Below, piece after piece: positions 8,662 to 18,081 of a DNA stretch of 64,000 bases (its first letter is position 1; each line of letters begins with the position of its first letter). Source of the stretch: Sediminibacterium roseum (GTDB lineage: Bacteria > Bacteroidota > Bacteroidia > Chitinophagales > Chitinophagaceae); assembly GCF_009939005.1 (NCBI RefSeq), contig NZ_JAACJS010000002.1, positions 278,646 to 342,645 of the forward strand, given 5' to 3'. Position numbers and translations under genes: made by a program. The notes under the pieces were generated by a model. The model did not search any database, had not been told where the DNA came from, and saw only the letters and a program-made list of their open reading frames with translations.

Positions 8662-9921
8662 ATGACCGAGCTGTATACATTCATACTCATTATCCTGACG
8701 TTGATACTGATCGCTTTTTTTGCGGGCTATGAGATCGCGTTCATATCGGCCAACCGGTTGAGCATCGAACTCAAGAAAAAACAGGGCCGTAAAAGCGGGC
8801 TGATCCTGTCGGGCTTCCTGGAGCACCCGGCAAAATTCATCGGGAGCTGCCTGATCGGCCTCAATATCTCGCTGGTAATTTATGGATTGCTGTTTCACGA
8901 GTTCCTCCGCAAAACACTCTGGAACCCGTTGAACCTGGAGAACGAATTTTTAAAACTCCTGTTCGATACCCTGGTTTCCTCCGTGGTGGTGCTGATATTG
9001 GGCGAGTTCCTTCCCAAAGCATTGTTCCGCGCAAAAAGCGACCTCTTGCTGAGTTTCTTTGCACCGGTTGCACGCTTTTTCCATACAATGTTCTCTCCGC
9101 TCACCAATTTCTTTGTAAACGTGTCGCAGTGGGTGCTGAAGTACCTGTTCAACGTTCGCGTGAACGACCGCAACGATGCGTTTACCAAAGTAGACCTGGA
9201 ACATTTTTTCCAGCAAACCAAGGAGCAGGACGAAGACAACCAGGAACTCAATACCGAATTATTCGAAAACGCCCTGAGCCTGCCCATGGTAAAGATCAGG
9301 CAATGCCTTGTTCCGCGCACGGAGATAGAAGGCATAGACATTACCACATCGGTTGAAGAAGCGAAGCAACTGTTCATCAGCACCAAGCTCAGCAAACTGG
9401 TGGTGTACGATGACAACATCGATTCTATATTGGGATACATCCACCAGCTCGATCTTTTCAAAAAACCGGATTCCATCAGGTCGGTACTACATCCTGTTAT
9501 GGCCGTTCCGGAAAGCATGAGTGCAACGGACCTGATCAGCAAATTCACCAAAGAAAGAAAAAGCATTGCCTGGGTGGTAGACGAGTTTGGCGGAACGGCC
9601 GGCATCGTTACCATGGAAGATGTGCTCGAAGAGATCTTTGGGGAAATACAGGATGAATACGATGTAGAAGAGCTGATCGAGAAAAAATTGTCGGACGACC
9701 AGTTCATCTTCAGCGGGCGGATAGAACTCGACTACCTCAACGAAAAATACGACCTGGATTTTCCCGCGAGCGAATCTGAGACCCTCAGCGGCTACATCAT
9801 CAATGCCCACCAGGCCATTCCCAAACAGAAAGAAACCATTATCATCGACGATTACCGTTTCGATATCCTGACGGTGAGCGATACGAGGATCGAATCGGTA
9901 GAAATGAAGGTATTGCGGTAA
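8662..9921 (+). CDS. Hemolysin-family CNNM/CorC-type membrane protein with CBS domains
   Basis: 419 aa inner-membrane protein. An N-terminal DUF21/CNNM domain (about residues 1-190) contains several membrane segments and the ILGEFLPKALF signature. Two CBS domains follow (about 205-330, with VDEFGGTAGIVTMEDVLEEI near 311-330), then a C-terminal transporter-associated CorC/HlyC domain (about 340-415). The family is linked to Mg2+/Co2+ efflux or homeostasis; the old name hemolysin is not functional evidence. Length is normal. In Bacteroidota a paralogue is GldE, linked to gliding motility; sequence alone does not settle which one this is. Confidence 0.88.
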   Translation: MTELYTFILIILTLILIAFFAGYEIAFISANRLSIELKKKQGRKSGLILSGFLEHPAKFIGSCLIGLNISLVIYGLLFHEFLRKTLWNPLNLENEFLKLLFDTLVSSVVVLILGEFLPKALFRAKSDLLLSFFAPVARFFHTMFSPLTNFFVNVSQWVLKYLFNVRVNDRNDAFTKVDLEHFFQQTKEQDEDNQELNTELFENALSLPMVKIRQCLVPRTEIEGIDITTSVEEAKQLFISTKLSKLVVYDDNIDSILGYIHQLDLFKKPDSIRSVLHPVMAVPESMSATDLISKFTKERKSIAWVVDEFGGTAGIVTMEDVLEEIFGEIQDEYDVEELIEKKLSDDQFIFSGRIELDYLNEKYDLDFPASESETLSGYIINAHQAIPKQKETIIIDDYRFDILTVSDTRIESVEMKVLR

Positions 9922-9996
9922 CCGGGAGGCGGCAGGAACCCGGCTGGCCGGCCGTTTGTCTCAAAAACTTATGATTTTTCATGTTCTCCTTACCCC

Positions 9997-10004
9997 TACC
10001 TTTG
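9997..10004 (+). promoter_or_regulatory. -7 promoter box of tatC
   Basis: TACCTTTG fits the Bacteroidota TAnnTTTG consensus exactly and lies 25 bases before the tatC ATG. Confidence 0.55.
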
Positions 10005-10029
10005 ACCCCTGATAACAGTCTAAGAAGCA

Positions 10030-10884
10030 ATGGCACTATTTAACAGAAACAGGGGCGGTATGAAATCAGAGATGACGTTTATAGATCATCTCGAAGAATT
10101 GAGAACACACATCATCCGCTCGGTGATTGCCATATTGATCGCTGCCATTGTAATCTTCATTTACCGCGACTGGGTTTTTGACTATGTGGTTGCGGGCCCC
10201 ATCAACAAGGATTTCGTTACCTACAGCGCTTTGTGCCGCTTCAGCCATTGGGCGCATATGGGCGATGCCCTTTGCATGCCGCCGGTTAATGTGACCATGC
10301 AGAGCACAACGTTCGGCGGGCAGTTCCTCGGAAGCATTACCATGGCATTGGTAGGGGGCATCATCCTGGCTTTCCCTTATGTTTTCTACCAGTTCTGGCG
10401 TTTTGTAAGACCTGCATTGAAAGAAAAGGAAGCAAAGAACACACGTTTCGTGATCTTTTGGGTATCGTTCTTCTTTTTTACCGGTGCGGCTTTCGGGTAT
10501 TTTTTCCTTGGGCCGTTCACCTTCAACTTCCTTGCGGGTTTCCAGTTGGGTACGCAGAAGATGATCACAACGATCCCTACGTTCTCGGATTATGTAGACA
10601 ACCTGACCAACATCATGCTCGGTTGCGGGCTCGCATTCGAGTTGCCGGTACTGGCTTTTATCCTCACCAAGATCGGCCTCATCACACCATCGTTCCTTAA
10701 GAAAACACGCAAATACGCCATCATCGTTATCCTTATTCTCGCGGCATTCATAACGCCGAGTCCCGACTGGATGAGCCAGATGATCGTTTTCATTCCATTG
10801 TGGCTCCTTTATGAACTGAGCATCATCGTTTCTTCCCGCGTTGCAAAACAGCAGAAGCTGGACGATGAGGCAGAATGGGATTAA
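10030..10884 (+). CDS. tatC: Sec-independent protein translocase TatC
   Basis: 284 aa polytopic inner-membrane protein that binds twin-arginine signal peptides and forms the core of the Tat translocase. The cytoplasmic N-terminal motif FIDHLEELRTHIIRSV (about residues 17-32) and six membrane segments are present, with FPYVFYQFWRFVRPALKEKE near 117-136 and AAFITPSPDWMSQ near 238-250, both conserved in the family. A periplasmic loop between TM1 and TM2 has two Cys (CRFS, CMPP). No tatA/tatB is adjacent. The hairpin at 10897-10933 marks its 3' flank. Confidence 0.95.
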   Translation: MALFNRNRGGMKSEMTFIDHLEELRTHIIRSVIAILIAAIVIFIYRDWVFDYVVAGPINKDFVTYSALCRFSHWAHMGDALCMPPVNVTMQSTTFGGQFLGSITMALVGGIILAFPYVFYQFWRFVRPALKEKEAKNTRFVIFWVSFFFFTGAAFGYFFLGPFTFNFLAGFQLGTQKMITTIPTFSDYVDNLTNIMLGCGLAFELPVLAFILTKIGLITPSFLKKTRKYAIIVILILAAFITPSPDWMSQMIVFIPLWLLYELSIIVSSRVAKQQKLDDEAEWD

Positions 10885-10896
10885 TACAGCGGCGGG

Positions 10897-10933
10897 CGGG
10901 AGCAAGGAATAACCAGTTCATTCCAGGCTCCCG
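10897..10933. repeat. Hairpin downstream of tatC
   Basis: Outer stem CGGGAGC / GCTCCCG (10897-10903, 10927-10933), inner stem GGAAT / ATTCC, 9-base loop. No T-run follows, so this may protect the 3' end of the mRNA rather than terminate on its own. Confidence 0.5.
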
Positions 10934-10992
10934 GCTCCTGAACCCATCCCGCCCATTCATATATTTTTTTCGAGGCTCTTCCTGCAATCTGT

Positions 10993-11000
10993 TATCTTAG
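10993..11000 (+). promoter_or_regulatory. -7-like box ahead of rpiB
   Basis: TATCTTAG, one mismatch from TAnnTTTG, 18 bases before the rpiB ATG. Confidence 0.35.
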
Positions 11001-11018
11001 TCCCCCTAATTGATACAC

Positions 11019-11474
11019 ATGAGTTTTGTTTTCGACAGTACCAAACCCATCGCCATTGGCTGCGACCATGCCGGTGTTGAATATAAGAATGCGCTGATCA
11101 GCTGGCTGACCTCCAAGGGATACGAGGTAAAGAACTTCGGTACCAATTCTCCCGATTCTGTGGATTATCCTGATTTTGCCCATCCTGTGGCATCGAGTGT
11201 TGAAAGCGGCGAAAGCGCTTTTGGCATCCTGCTTTGCGGCAGTGCCAACGGTGTGGCCATCACGGCGAACAAACACCAGCAGATCCGCGCAGGGCTTTGC
11301 TGGCAGAACGATGTGGCCCTGCTGGTACGCAAACACAACGATGCAAACATCATCTGCATACCGGCGCGTTTTGTTTCGTATGCATTGGCAGAACAGATGG
11401 TCGATCTTTTCATGACCACCGCTTTCGAAGGCGGCCGTCATGGAACACGCGTTAATAAAATTGCTTGCTCTTAA
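11019..11474 (+). CDS. rpiB: Ribose-5-phosphate isomerase B
   Basis: 151 aa cytoplasmic enzyme interconverting ribose 5-phosphate and ribulose 5-phosphate (non-oxidative pentose phosphate pathway). Family residues are in place: DH at 16-17 (GCDHAG), the catalytic Cys73 in LLCGSANG, the ITANK phosphate loop at 81-85 and the HND triplet at 106-108. The start is the ATG at 11019; an in-frame TTG at 11010 would only add three residues. The M28 peptidase follows 18 bases later, possibly as a co-transcript. Confidence 0.92.
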   Translation: MSFVFDSTKPIAIGCDHAGVEYKNALISWLTSKGYEVKNFGTNSPDSVDYPDFAHPVASSVESGESAFGILLCGSANGVAITANKHQQIRAGLCWQNDVALLVRKHNDANIICIPARFVSYALAEQMVDLFMTTAFEGGRHGTRVNKIACS

Positions 11475-11492
11475 CTCAAACAATAATCACAG

Positions 11493-13031
11493 ATGAAAAA
11501 ACTACTACTGCTTTGCCTGCCCTTCGCTACAACGGTGGCGCTGGCTCAGAAAACAGATGAGGCTGCTAAATTTGCGGCACTCATTACGCCTCAGGCGCTG
11601 AAAGAAAAACTGACCATCCTCGCTGGACCCGAAATGGAGGGCCGCGAAACCGCATCGCCCGGCCAGAAAAAAGCTGCGGCGTGGATAGAGGCGCAATTCA
11701 AAAGCTTCGGACTGAAACCAGGTAACGGCGACAGCTACCAGCAATTGTACCCGGTGTACCAGGACCAACTGACCGACAAAAAATTAAGGGTGAACGGGAA
11801 AACATTTGAATGGGACAAAGACTATTCATTTGGCATCAGTTCCGGCGACTGGAAATTCAACGAATTTGTTTTTGCAGGATACGGAAACTATGATTCTGCC
11901 AAGAACATAAATGATTTTACAGGATTGGATCTGAAAGGAAAAGTGGTTGTGATCCTCGAAACACCGGGCGCAGTAATGGGCCGCGCGGCTTTTGCAGGGT
12001 TACAGGCAAGGCAAAGAATGCTTCTCTCAAAAGGAGCGGTGGGTATGCTTACGGTTGCTGATTTCTCGAAGAGGAACCCAACCAATACCAAAGGAGGCAT
12101 GAGGCTCGCCCCGCCAGCAGCAGGTAATGCAGCAGGCGGAAGGGGTGCAGCGGCGCCAACCAATTTTTACACGGCCACCATTTCAAACGCAGTGGCTTCG
12201 GCCTTGTTTGGAAGAACGAGCACGATCGCTCTGGCTGACCTGAAAAATGTAAACAAAGGCAACTACTACGCAGAGCTGTCTATCCACGCAGAAAAAACAA
12301 ATGTTCAGCTCGAGAGCAGCAATGTGATCGGGGTATTGCCGGGCACCAGCAAGAAAGATGAATATGTGTTCCTCACGGGCCACTACGACCACCTTGGTAA
12401 AAATGGAAACGTGATTTACTACGGTGCAGACGACGATGGTTCAGGAAGTGTGGGTGTGATCCAGATGGCGGAAGCATTTGCCGCAGCTGCGAAAGCGGGC
12501 AACAAGCCAAAAAGAACCATGATCTTCATGACGGTTAGCGGAGAAGAAAAGGGATTGCTTGGATCGGAATACTATTCTGAGCACCCAACAGTAGATATGT
12601 CGAAAGCATCTGCAGACCTCAACACAGACATGATCGGAAGAGGAGACTCATCGCGCAAGGGCGATACACTGAACTATGTTTATGTGATCGGCCACGACAA
12701 ACTGAGCTCAGACCTCGCACCCATCAACGAAGCCGTGAACAAGCAATACGTAAACATCGCACTTGATTACAAATACGATGATCCGGCGGATGTGAACAGG
12801 ATCTACTATCGCAGCGACCATTACAACTTCGCCAAAAAAGGCGTTCCTATCCTGTTCTTCTACGATGGTATGCTGGGAGCAGATTACCACAGGCCAACAG
12901 ATACGGTAGACAAGATTCAATTCGACATCATGGCAAAACGCGCCCAACTCGTGTTCCACACCGGATGGGTGATCGCCAACCGCGATGCCATGTTGAAAAG
13001 AGATATTCCTTTGAATATGCCTTCAAGATAA
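11493..13031 (+). CDS. Exported M28-family zinc aminopeptidase
   Basis: 512 aa with a signal peptide (residues 1-18, ending ALA-Q). A protease-associated (PA) domain insert spans about 110-265 (it includes a Gly/Ala/Pro-rich stretch), followed by an M28 di-zinc catalytic domain. Visible ligands: His and Asp in GHYDHLG near 295-301, Asp in GADDDGSG near 310-317, the catalytic Glu pair in SGEEKG near 349-354, Asp in DMIGRGD, and the last His in RSDHYNF near 440. It should cleave N-terminal residues from peptides in the periplasm or outside the cell. A strong terminator follows. Confidence 0.9.
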   Translation: MKKLLLLCLPFATTVALAQKTDEAAKFAALITPQALKEKLTILAGPEMEGRETASPGQKKAAAWIEAQFKSFGLKPGNGDSYQQLYPVYQDQLTDKKLRVNGKTFEWDKDYSFGISSGDWKFNEFVFAGYGNYDSAKNINDFTGLDLKGKVVVILETPGAVMGRAAFAGLQARQRMLLSKGAVGMLTVADFSKRNPTNTKGGMRLAPPAAGNAAGGRGAAAPTNFYTATISNAVASALFGRTSTIALADLKNVNKGNYYAELSIHAEKTNVQLESSNVIGVLPGTSKKDEYVFLTGHYDHLGKNGNVIYYGADDDGSGSVGVIQMAEAFAAAAKAGNKPKRTMIFMTVSGEEKGLLGSEYYSEHPTVDMSKASADLNTDMIGRGDSSRKGDTLNYVYVIGHDKLSSDLAPINEAVNKQYVNIALDYKYDDPADVNRIYYRSDHYNFAKKGVPILFFYDGMLGADYHRPTDTVDKIQFDIMAKRAQLVFHTGWVIANRDAMLKRDIPLNMPSR

Positions 13032-13054
13032 ACGGCATACAAGATCAGGTAAAG

Positions 13055-13090
13055 AAAAATCCCCGGCAGAGAAAGACGCCGGGGATTTTT
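13055..13090 (+). terminator. Intrinsic terminator after the M28 peptidase gene
   Basis: Perfect 13-bp arms AAAAATCCCCGGC / GCCGGGGATTTTT with a 10-base loop; the T-run is part of the 3' arm. Confidence 0.9.
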
Positions 13091-13258
13091 CTTTGTAATA
13101 ACCCGTATCTGCCATCGCCTGGCGCCGTGATGGGTTGCATCAGGTAACGGGGCGGTTTACAGCACGCCTTTTTTACCGCGTTGGAATAAGCAGTGTCCAT
13201 CCGTGAAAATCCGGATCAGCACAACTTGATTCCCAAACGGCCACCGTTGTTCCAAAAG

Positions 13259-13286
13259 AAAACAGCCCGGAATGCCGGGCTGTTTC
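13259..13286 (-). terminator. Terminator of the minus-strand gene at 13328
   Basis: Stem AACAGCCCGG / CCGGGCTGTT with a 4-base loop. On the minus strand it is followed by TTTTCTTTT, and it lies about 40 bases past the stop of the exported protein gene. Confidence 0.8.
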
Positions 13287-13327
13287 GATCAGGTAAGTTG
13301 TATGGCCTGCAATGAATACAGGAACAA

Positions 13328-13831
13328 TTATTTCGCTTTTTTCAGAACCAGGTGTACCTCGCCGCCTGAACCGTCGGCCTTTGCGGTAGTGAACTCGAGC
13401 CTGTTCGCTCCGGAGATCTTGGCATTGGTAAGGGTAGTGTTTTGTTTTTGACCTTTCGACGTGATCGTGCTGGTAGTGATGGTGCTGTTCTTTTCATCAA
13501 CGGTGTAGGTTCCTTTTTCAACTTCATCAACAGGTGAAGTAAGTTGCGTGGTTCCGTTTGCATTGAACTGGAAATTCACTTTTTTGAACATCGCGAACTG
13601 TTGTTTTACGATGTTAAGCGCCATTTCGAGGTTTGCGGCACTGCCCGCAGCCTGTTTTACAACATCGCTTACAGCGATAGAATCTTTGTCTACATTGTAA
13701 TGGACTTGTCCGGGTACATCTACCGAGTAGATCTCCCATTTACCCACCACATTGCCTTTGGTCACTTTGGTTTGCGCGCCTGCTGCCAGTACGATTACGA
13801 GGAACAGGAGGGATGCCGTTATTTTTTTCAT
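13328..13831 (-). CDS. Small exported lipocalin-like protein, function unknown
   Basis: 167 aa with a signal peptide (residues 1-20, ending AGA-Q). The mature part begins KGNVVGKWEI and continues with alternating strands (FQFNANGTTQL, KGTYTVDEKN, TLTNAKISG, RLEFTTAKAD), which resembles small Bacteroidota lipocalin-like domains. An ATG eight codons upstream also exists, but MKKITASLL is the natural start of the signal peptide. No catalytic motif is visible. Confidence 0.65.
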   Translation of the reverse strand: MKKITASLLFLVIVLAAGAQTKVTKGNVVGKWEIYSVDVPGQVHYNVDKDSIAVSDVVKQAAGSAANLEMALNIVKQQFAMFKKVNFQFNANGTTQLTSPVDEVEKGTYTVDEKNSTITTSTITSKGQKQNTTLTNAKISGANRLEFTTAKADGSGGEVHLVLKKAK

Positions 13832-13925
13832 GTTTATATATTTAAAATAAAACACGAATTACCTGAATAATCTGCATTATTTCGAGCAATTCGTGTTAAA
13901 AAAGGTTACGGAAGGTTAAAGAATG

Positions 13926-14900
13926 TTACCAGCCCAGCAAATAAGCGAAGATCAATGGCACCACAATGGTGGCATCGCTCTCTACAATAAACTTGGGCGT
14001 ATGGATATCCAGCTTGCCCCAGGTGATCTTTTCGTTGGGAACGGCGCCCGAATACGAGCCATACGACGTGGTTGAATCGCTGATCTGGCAGAAATAGCTC
14101 CAGAACGGCACATCGTGCCATTCAAGGTCCTGGTACATCATCGGCACCACGCAGATCGGGAAATCACCGGCAATACCGCCGCCTATCTGGAAGAAGCCCA
14201 CGCCTTTGCCGCCGCTGTTCTGCCTGTACCAGTCTGCGAGCCACACCATGTATTCGATACCGCTTTTCATCGTGCTCGCTTTCAGCTCGTTTTTGATCAC
14301 GTACGATGCAAAGATGTTACCCATCGTACTGTCTTCCCAGCCCGGAACCACGATCGGCAGGTTTTTCTCGGCCGCTGCCAGCATCCAGCTGTTTTTGGGG
14401 TCTATCTCGTAGTATTGTTCCAATACACCGCTCAGCAGCATTTTGTACATGTACTCGTGCGGGAAATATCTTTCACCGCTCTTATCGGCATCCGCCCAGA
14501 TCTTGTGGATGTGTTGCTGCAGCCTGCGGAACGCTTCTTCTTCGGGGATGCAGGTATCGGTAACGCGGTTGTAATGGTTCTCGAGGAGGTCCCATTCTTC
14601 CTGCGGACTCAGGTCGCGGTAGTTGGGCACCCGTTTGTAGTGGCTGTGTGCAACGAGGTTCATGATGTCTTCTTCAAGATTGGCGCCCGTGCAACTGATG
14701 ATGGCCACTTTGTCCTGCCTGATCATTTCAGCAAGGCTGATGCCCAGCTCGGCCGTACTCATGGCGCCGGCAAGGCTCACGAGCATTTTACCGCCCTCAA
14801 GCAGATGCGTCTCATATCCCTGCGCGGCATCGATCAGCGCGGCTGCGTTGAAGTGCCTGTAATGATGCTGTATAAACTGGGAAACCGGTCCTTTACTCAT
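13926..14900 (-). CDS. Deoxyhypusine synthase family protein
   Basis: 324 aa. The overall sequence and the C-terminal motif ITWGKLD with Lys296, equivalent to the lysine that carries the aminobutyl group in eukaryotic deoxyhypusine synthase, place it in this NAD-dependent family. SLAGAMSTAELG (near 42-53), SCTGANLEEDI (near 69-79) and GGGIAGDF are also family features. Bacteria have no eIF5A, so the likely substrate is another amine; bacterial homologues have been described as homospermidine synthase-like. The gene is alone on the minus strand with its own -7 box. Full length, no gaps seen. Confidence 0.85.
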   Translation of the reverse strand: MSKGPVSQFIQHHYRHFNAAALIDAAQGYETHLLEGGKMLVSLAGAMSTAELGISLAEMIRQDKVAIISCTGANLEEDIMNLVAHSHYKRVPNYRDLSPQEEWDLLENHYNRVTDTCIPEEEAFRRLQQHIHKIWADADKSGERYFPHEYMYKMLLSGVLEQYYEIDPKNSWMLAAAEKNLPIVVPGWEDSTMGNIFASYVIKNELKASTMKSGIEYMVWLADWYRQNSGGKGVGFFQIGGGIAGDFPICVVPMMYQDLEWHDVPFWSYFCQISDSTTSYGSYSGAVPNEKITWGKLDIHTPKFIVESDATIVVPLIFAYLLGW

Positions 14901-14919
14901 GATGGTTGATTTTGAGGGG

Positions 14920-14927
14920 CAAAAGTA
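14920..14927 (-). promoter_or_regulatory. -7 promoter box of the deoxyhypusine-synthase-like gene
   Basis: On the minus strand TACTTTTG matches TAnnTTTG exactly, 19 bases ahead of the ATG. Confidence 0.5.
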
Positions 14928-15027
14928 AATTTTTTGCCCGGTTTTATGGCAGAACAGGCCCGCGGCGAGGATTTATTTTTCGACGGGAAAAATCTTATTG
15001 ATACTTTGCTTACCCGTAACCAGCCTT

Positions 15028-16212
15028 ATGAAATTATTGTTAAGCAACATAACGATCGGTAAATGGCGAATACCTGTTCCCGTATTCCTTTGGTTTCTGC
15101 TCACGGCCCTGGCAGCCATTGCGGAGATCGCGCGCGGGGAGATCAACAATTACAAGATATATACCGGTGTATTTGAACACACCATCAAACAGCTCAATCT
15201 CTACAGCGAATACCCGGCGGAATATTTCGATACCAACCATTATGGGCCCTTGTTCAGCATCGTGATAGCGCCGTTTGCCTGGATGCCCGCGGCAATCGGT
15301 TGTTTTCTATGGTGCATCGTGAACGCGGTGATACTGTTGTATGCCATCAGGCAACTGTCGCTCACCCCAAAACAACGCAACCTCATTTTACTCATTGCAC
15401 TGGTTGAAATGATGACGGCCATCCACAACGTGCAATTCAATGTGATGCTTACAGGATGGATGTTGCTGAGCTTTGTGCTCGTAGAAGAAGAAAATGATTT
15501 CTGGGCCGCCTTTTTTATCGTAATGGGTTTGCTCACCAAAATCTATGGCGTTGCCGGCATCGCATTTTTCTGTTTTTCAAAACACAAGGTGAAATTTGTT
15601 TTGTCGTTCGCTTTCTGGCTCGTTGTATTGGTTTGCCTGCCCATGGTTATTTCTTCGCCGGCGTTTGTGATTCAATCTTACCAGGACTGGTACCAATCGC
15701 TCGTAGAGAAAAACGAGCAGAACACCAGCACCATCGCGCCCAAGCTTGCACAGGATATTTCGGTGATGGGAATGATCAGCCGCAGTTTCAGCATCAACGA
15801 AATGAACAACCTGTTTGTGCTGGCGCCGGCTGCATTGCTGCACGCCCTTCCGTTTCTCCGCTTCAAACAGTACAAACATGTTGCGTTCCGCATCACTTTC
15901 CTGTGCATGGCATTGGTGAGCGTGGTGATCTTCAGTTCCTCTGCAGAATCGCCTACGTTTGTGATCGCTGTTACCGGTATCGCCACCTGGTATGTTATAC
16001 AGGATGGGATGAAACCCGCACTCAAAAATGCGTTGGTGTTTTTTGTACTGCTGCTTACGTGTTTGTCGGCCACCGACCTGTTCCCGGCCTATGTACGCAA
16101 CCATTACATACGGCCCTATTCGCTGAAAGCATTGCCCTGTTTCGTGGTTTGGTGCGTAATGGCATGGCAGATGTTGTTCAAGGATTTTGGGAGGCGGAAC
16201 GAAGCGGTGTAA
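15028..16212 (+). CDS. GT87/DUF2029-type polytopic membrane glycosyltransferase
   Basis: 394 aa with about ten hydrophobic segments. The loop after TM1 contains NNYKIYTGVF and YSEYPAEYFDTNHYGPLFS, the acidic-aromatic pattern of GT-C-fold DUF2029 enzymes that use polyprenyl-phosphate sugars as donors. Two TTG/ATG starts are possible; the ATG at 15028 is chosen because the ten extra residues from TTG 14998 add nothing family-like. Downstream is a polyprenyl-phosphate glycosyltransferase (GT2), which would make the lipid-linked donor, followed by a deacetylase, so the three probably serve the same surface glycan. Substrate unknown. Confidence 0.7.
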   Translation: MKLLLSNITIGKWRIPVPVFLWFLLTALAAIAEIARGEINNYKIYTGVFEHTIKQLNLYSEYPAEYFDTNHYGPLFSIVIAPFAWMPAAIGCFLWCIVNAVILLYAIRQLSLTPKQRNLILLIALVEMMTAIHNVQFNVMLTGWMLLSFVLVEEENDFWAAFFIVMGLLTKIYGVAGIAFFCFSKHKVKFVLSFAFWLVVLVCLPMVISSPAFVIQSYQDWYQSLVEKNEQNTSTIAPKLAQDISVMGMISRSFSINEMNNLFVLAPAALLHALPFLRFKQYKHVAFRITFLCMALVSVVIFSSSAESPTFVIAVTGIATWYVIQDGMKPALKNALVFFVLLLTCLSATDLFPAYVRNHYIRPYSLKALPCFVVWCVMAWQMLFKDFGRRNEAV

Positions 16213-16378
16213 GAACCTTTACTTTGTGATACTTCAGCAAAGGACGAAGCGAAATTCTTTGATATTATAACGGCCTTTATAAATATGCGGCCGGCCTGAA
16301 AAAATAGGCCTGTTTGGTTTGGCCCCCGGCTATCCGCTAAATTCTTACCTTAGTGGCATCAATCCCCCTGTCTGCCAG

Positions 16379-17308
16379 ATGAAGAAACGAATCTCCGTCG
16401 TTATACCTGTTTGCAATGAAGAAGCAAACGTAAGCATCATCACGGCTGCATTGCAGCATGTTTTTGCATCGCTGCCCTATGGTTTTTCGATCACGTTTGT
16501 AGACGATGGCAGCACAGATGGAACCATGAACGAGCTCAAACGCCTCGCTTCGGCCAGCAACAATGTATTTTTCATATCACTCGCCAGGAATTTCGGGCAC
16601 CAGAATGCACTGAAAGCGGGGCTCGACCTGGTAGACGGCGATGCGGTGATCATGATGGACGGCGATATGCAGCACCCGCCCGACCTGGTGCCGGAAATGA
16701 TCCGCCAATGGGAGCAGGGTTTTGATGTGGTGTATACCATCCGCAAGGACCACAAGGAAATGCCGCTGATGAAACGCAAAACATCGAACATGTTTTACAA
16801 CCTCATTAATAATTTATCAGATATAGAACTGGAGCAGGGCACGGCAGATTTCCGGTTGATGGATAAAAAAGTGGTGGAAGTGTTCCGGGCATTCAAGGAA
16901 ACCGATCTCTTTATGCGGGGCCTGGTGAAATGGATGGGATTTAACCAGCTTGGGATAGAATACGATCCTGCGCAGCGCACCCATGGAAAATCGAAGTATA
17001 CGATGAAAAAAATGCTGCGTTTCGCGTTGCAGGGCATTACATCGTTCAGCACAAGACCGCTGTACATTGCAACGTACCTGGGTTTTATTTTTTCGATCTT
17101 ATCGCTGCTCTATATTCCATACATCATCTACAGTTATTATTTCGGTCACACCATTTCAGGATGGGCATCCATGATCGCCACCATGGCCTTCTTTGGCGGC
17201 CTGCAGTTGATGATACTGGGCATCATCGGCATGTACCTCGGTAAACTGTTCATGCAAAGCAAACAGCGCCCGCATTACATCATCAAAGAATCAAACCTAC
17301 AGGGATGA
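16379..17308 (+). CDS. GT2 polyprenyl/dolichyl-phosphate glycosyltransferase (GtrB/ArnC-like)
   Basis: 309 aa. GT-A domain with DDGSTDGT at residues 42-49 and the DxD-bearing DGDMQHPP at 94-101, then two C-terminal membrane helices (about 225-250 and 262-288), the layout of GtrB/ArnC/DPM1-like enzymes that load a sugar onto undecaprenyl phosphate at the cytoplasmic face. The ATG at 16379 starts the conserved KKRISVVIPVCNEE; an in-frame TTG at 16319 is ignored. A TACCTTAG -7-like box lies at 16347-16354. The stop overlaps the next gene (ATGA). Confidence 0.88.
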   Translation: MKKRISVVIPVCNEEANVSIITAALQHVFASLPYGFSITFVDDGSTDGTMNELKRLASASNNVFFISLARNFGHQNALKAGLDLVDGDAVIMMDGDMQHPPDLVPEMIRQWEQGFDVVYTIRKDHKEMPLMKRKTSNMFYNLINNLSDIELEQGTADFRLMDKKVVEVFRAFKETDLFMRGLVKWMGFNQLGIEYDPAQRTHGKSKYTMKKMLRFALQGITSFSTRPLYIATYLGFIFSILSLLYIPYIIYSYYFGHTISGWASMIATMAFFGGLQLMILGIIGMYLGKLFMQSKQRPHYIIKESNLQG

Positions 17309-18081
17309 ACCGTTATGTGCTGCTGAGTTTTGATGTGGAGGAATTTGACATGCCGCTCGAATACAATTTTTCCATCAGCCCCGGAGAACAGATGCGTGTA
17401 GGGAAGAATGGGCTGGATGCGATAGATCCGTTGCTGAGTGACCCCTCCATTGTGTCTACGCTTTTTACCACGGCTAATTTTGCGATGCATTACCCAGTGA
17501 ACATCAGGCAGCTGGCCGGCCGGCACGAGATCGCCTCGCATACTTTTTACCATTCTGAATTTGTGGATGAGCACCTGCTTCAATCGAAAGAAAAACTGGA
17601 AGAGATCGCCGGCAAACCGGTAACGGGGCTGCGTATGCCGCGCATGCGCAAAGTGGAGATGGACGAAGTAAAAAAGGCAGGATACAGATACGATTCATCC
17701 ATCAACCCAACCTGGCTGCCGGGCCGCTACAATAATTTTCACCTGCCGAGAACGGTTTACAACGATGGGGGAATGACACGTGTGCCCGCCTCCGTTTCGC
17801 CACTGATCCGGGTTCCGTTGTTCTGGCTCAGTTTTAAAAACCTGCCCTATGCCGTTTTCAAAATGCTTGCCCTGCAAACGCTGAAGAAAGATGGCTACCT
17901 GTGTCTTTATTTTCATCCATGGGAGTTTACGGATATAGACAACTACGGGCTGCCAAATTTCACCAAAAAGCCGGATGGATACCAGCTGCTGGAGCGGCTG
18001 CACAGGCTCGTTCGCGATCTGAAGAAGGAAGCATCGTTCATCGCGATGAACGAGTTCGTGAACGAGAAAAGCCCCGCGTAA
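17305..18081 (+). CDS. NodB-type polysaccharide deacetylase
   Basis: 258 aa carbohydrate esterase family 4 domain. Motif 1 is SFDVEEFD at residues 8-15 (the DUF3473/PEP-CTERM type variant of TFDD), motif 2 is HEIASHTFYH with His79 and His83 as probable metal ligands, and motif 3 is RMPRM with the conserved Arg near 115. No signal peptide, so it may act on a lipid-linked sugar at the cytoplasmic face, fitting the overlapping upstream glycosyltransferase (4-base overlap). The terminator stem begins before the stop codon. Confidence 0.85.
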   Translation: MNRYVLLSFDVEEFDMPLEYNFSISPGEQMRVGKNGLDAIDPLLSDPSIVSTLFTTANFAMHYPVNIRQLAGRHEIASHTFYHSEFVDEHLLQSKEKLEEIAGKPVTGLRMPRMRKVEMDEVKKAGYRYDSSINPTWLPGRYNNFHLPRTVYNDGGMTRVPASVSPLIRVPLFWLSFKNLPYAVFKMLALQTLKKDGYLCLYFHPWEFTDIDNYGLPNFTKKPDGYQLLERLHRLVRDLKKEASFIAMNEFVNEKSPA

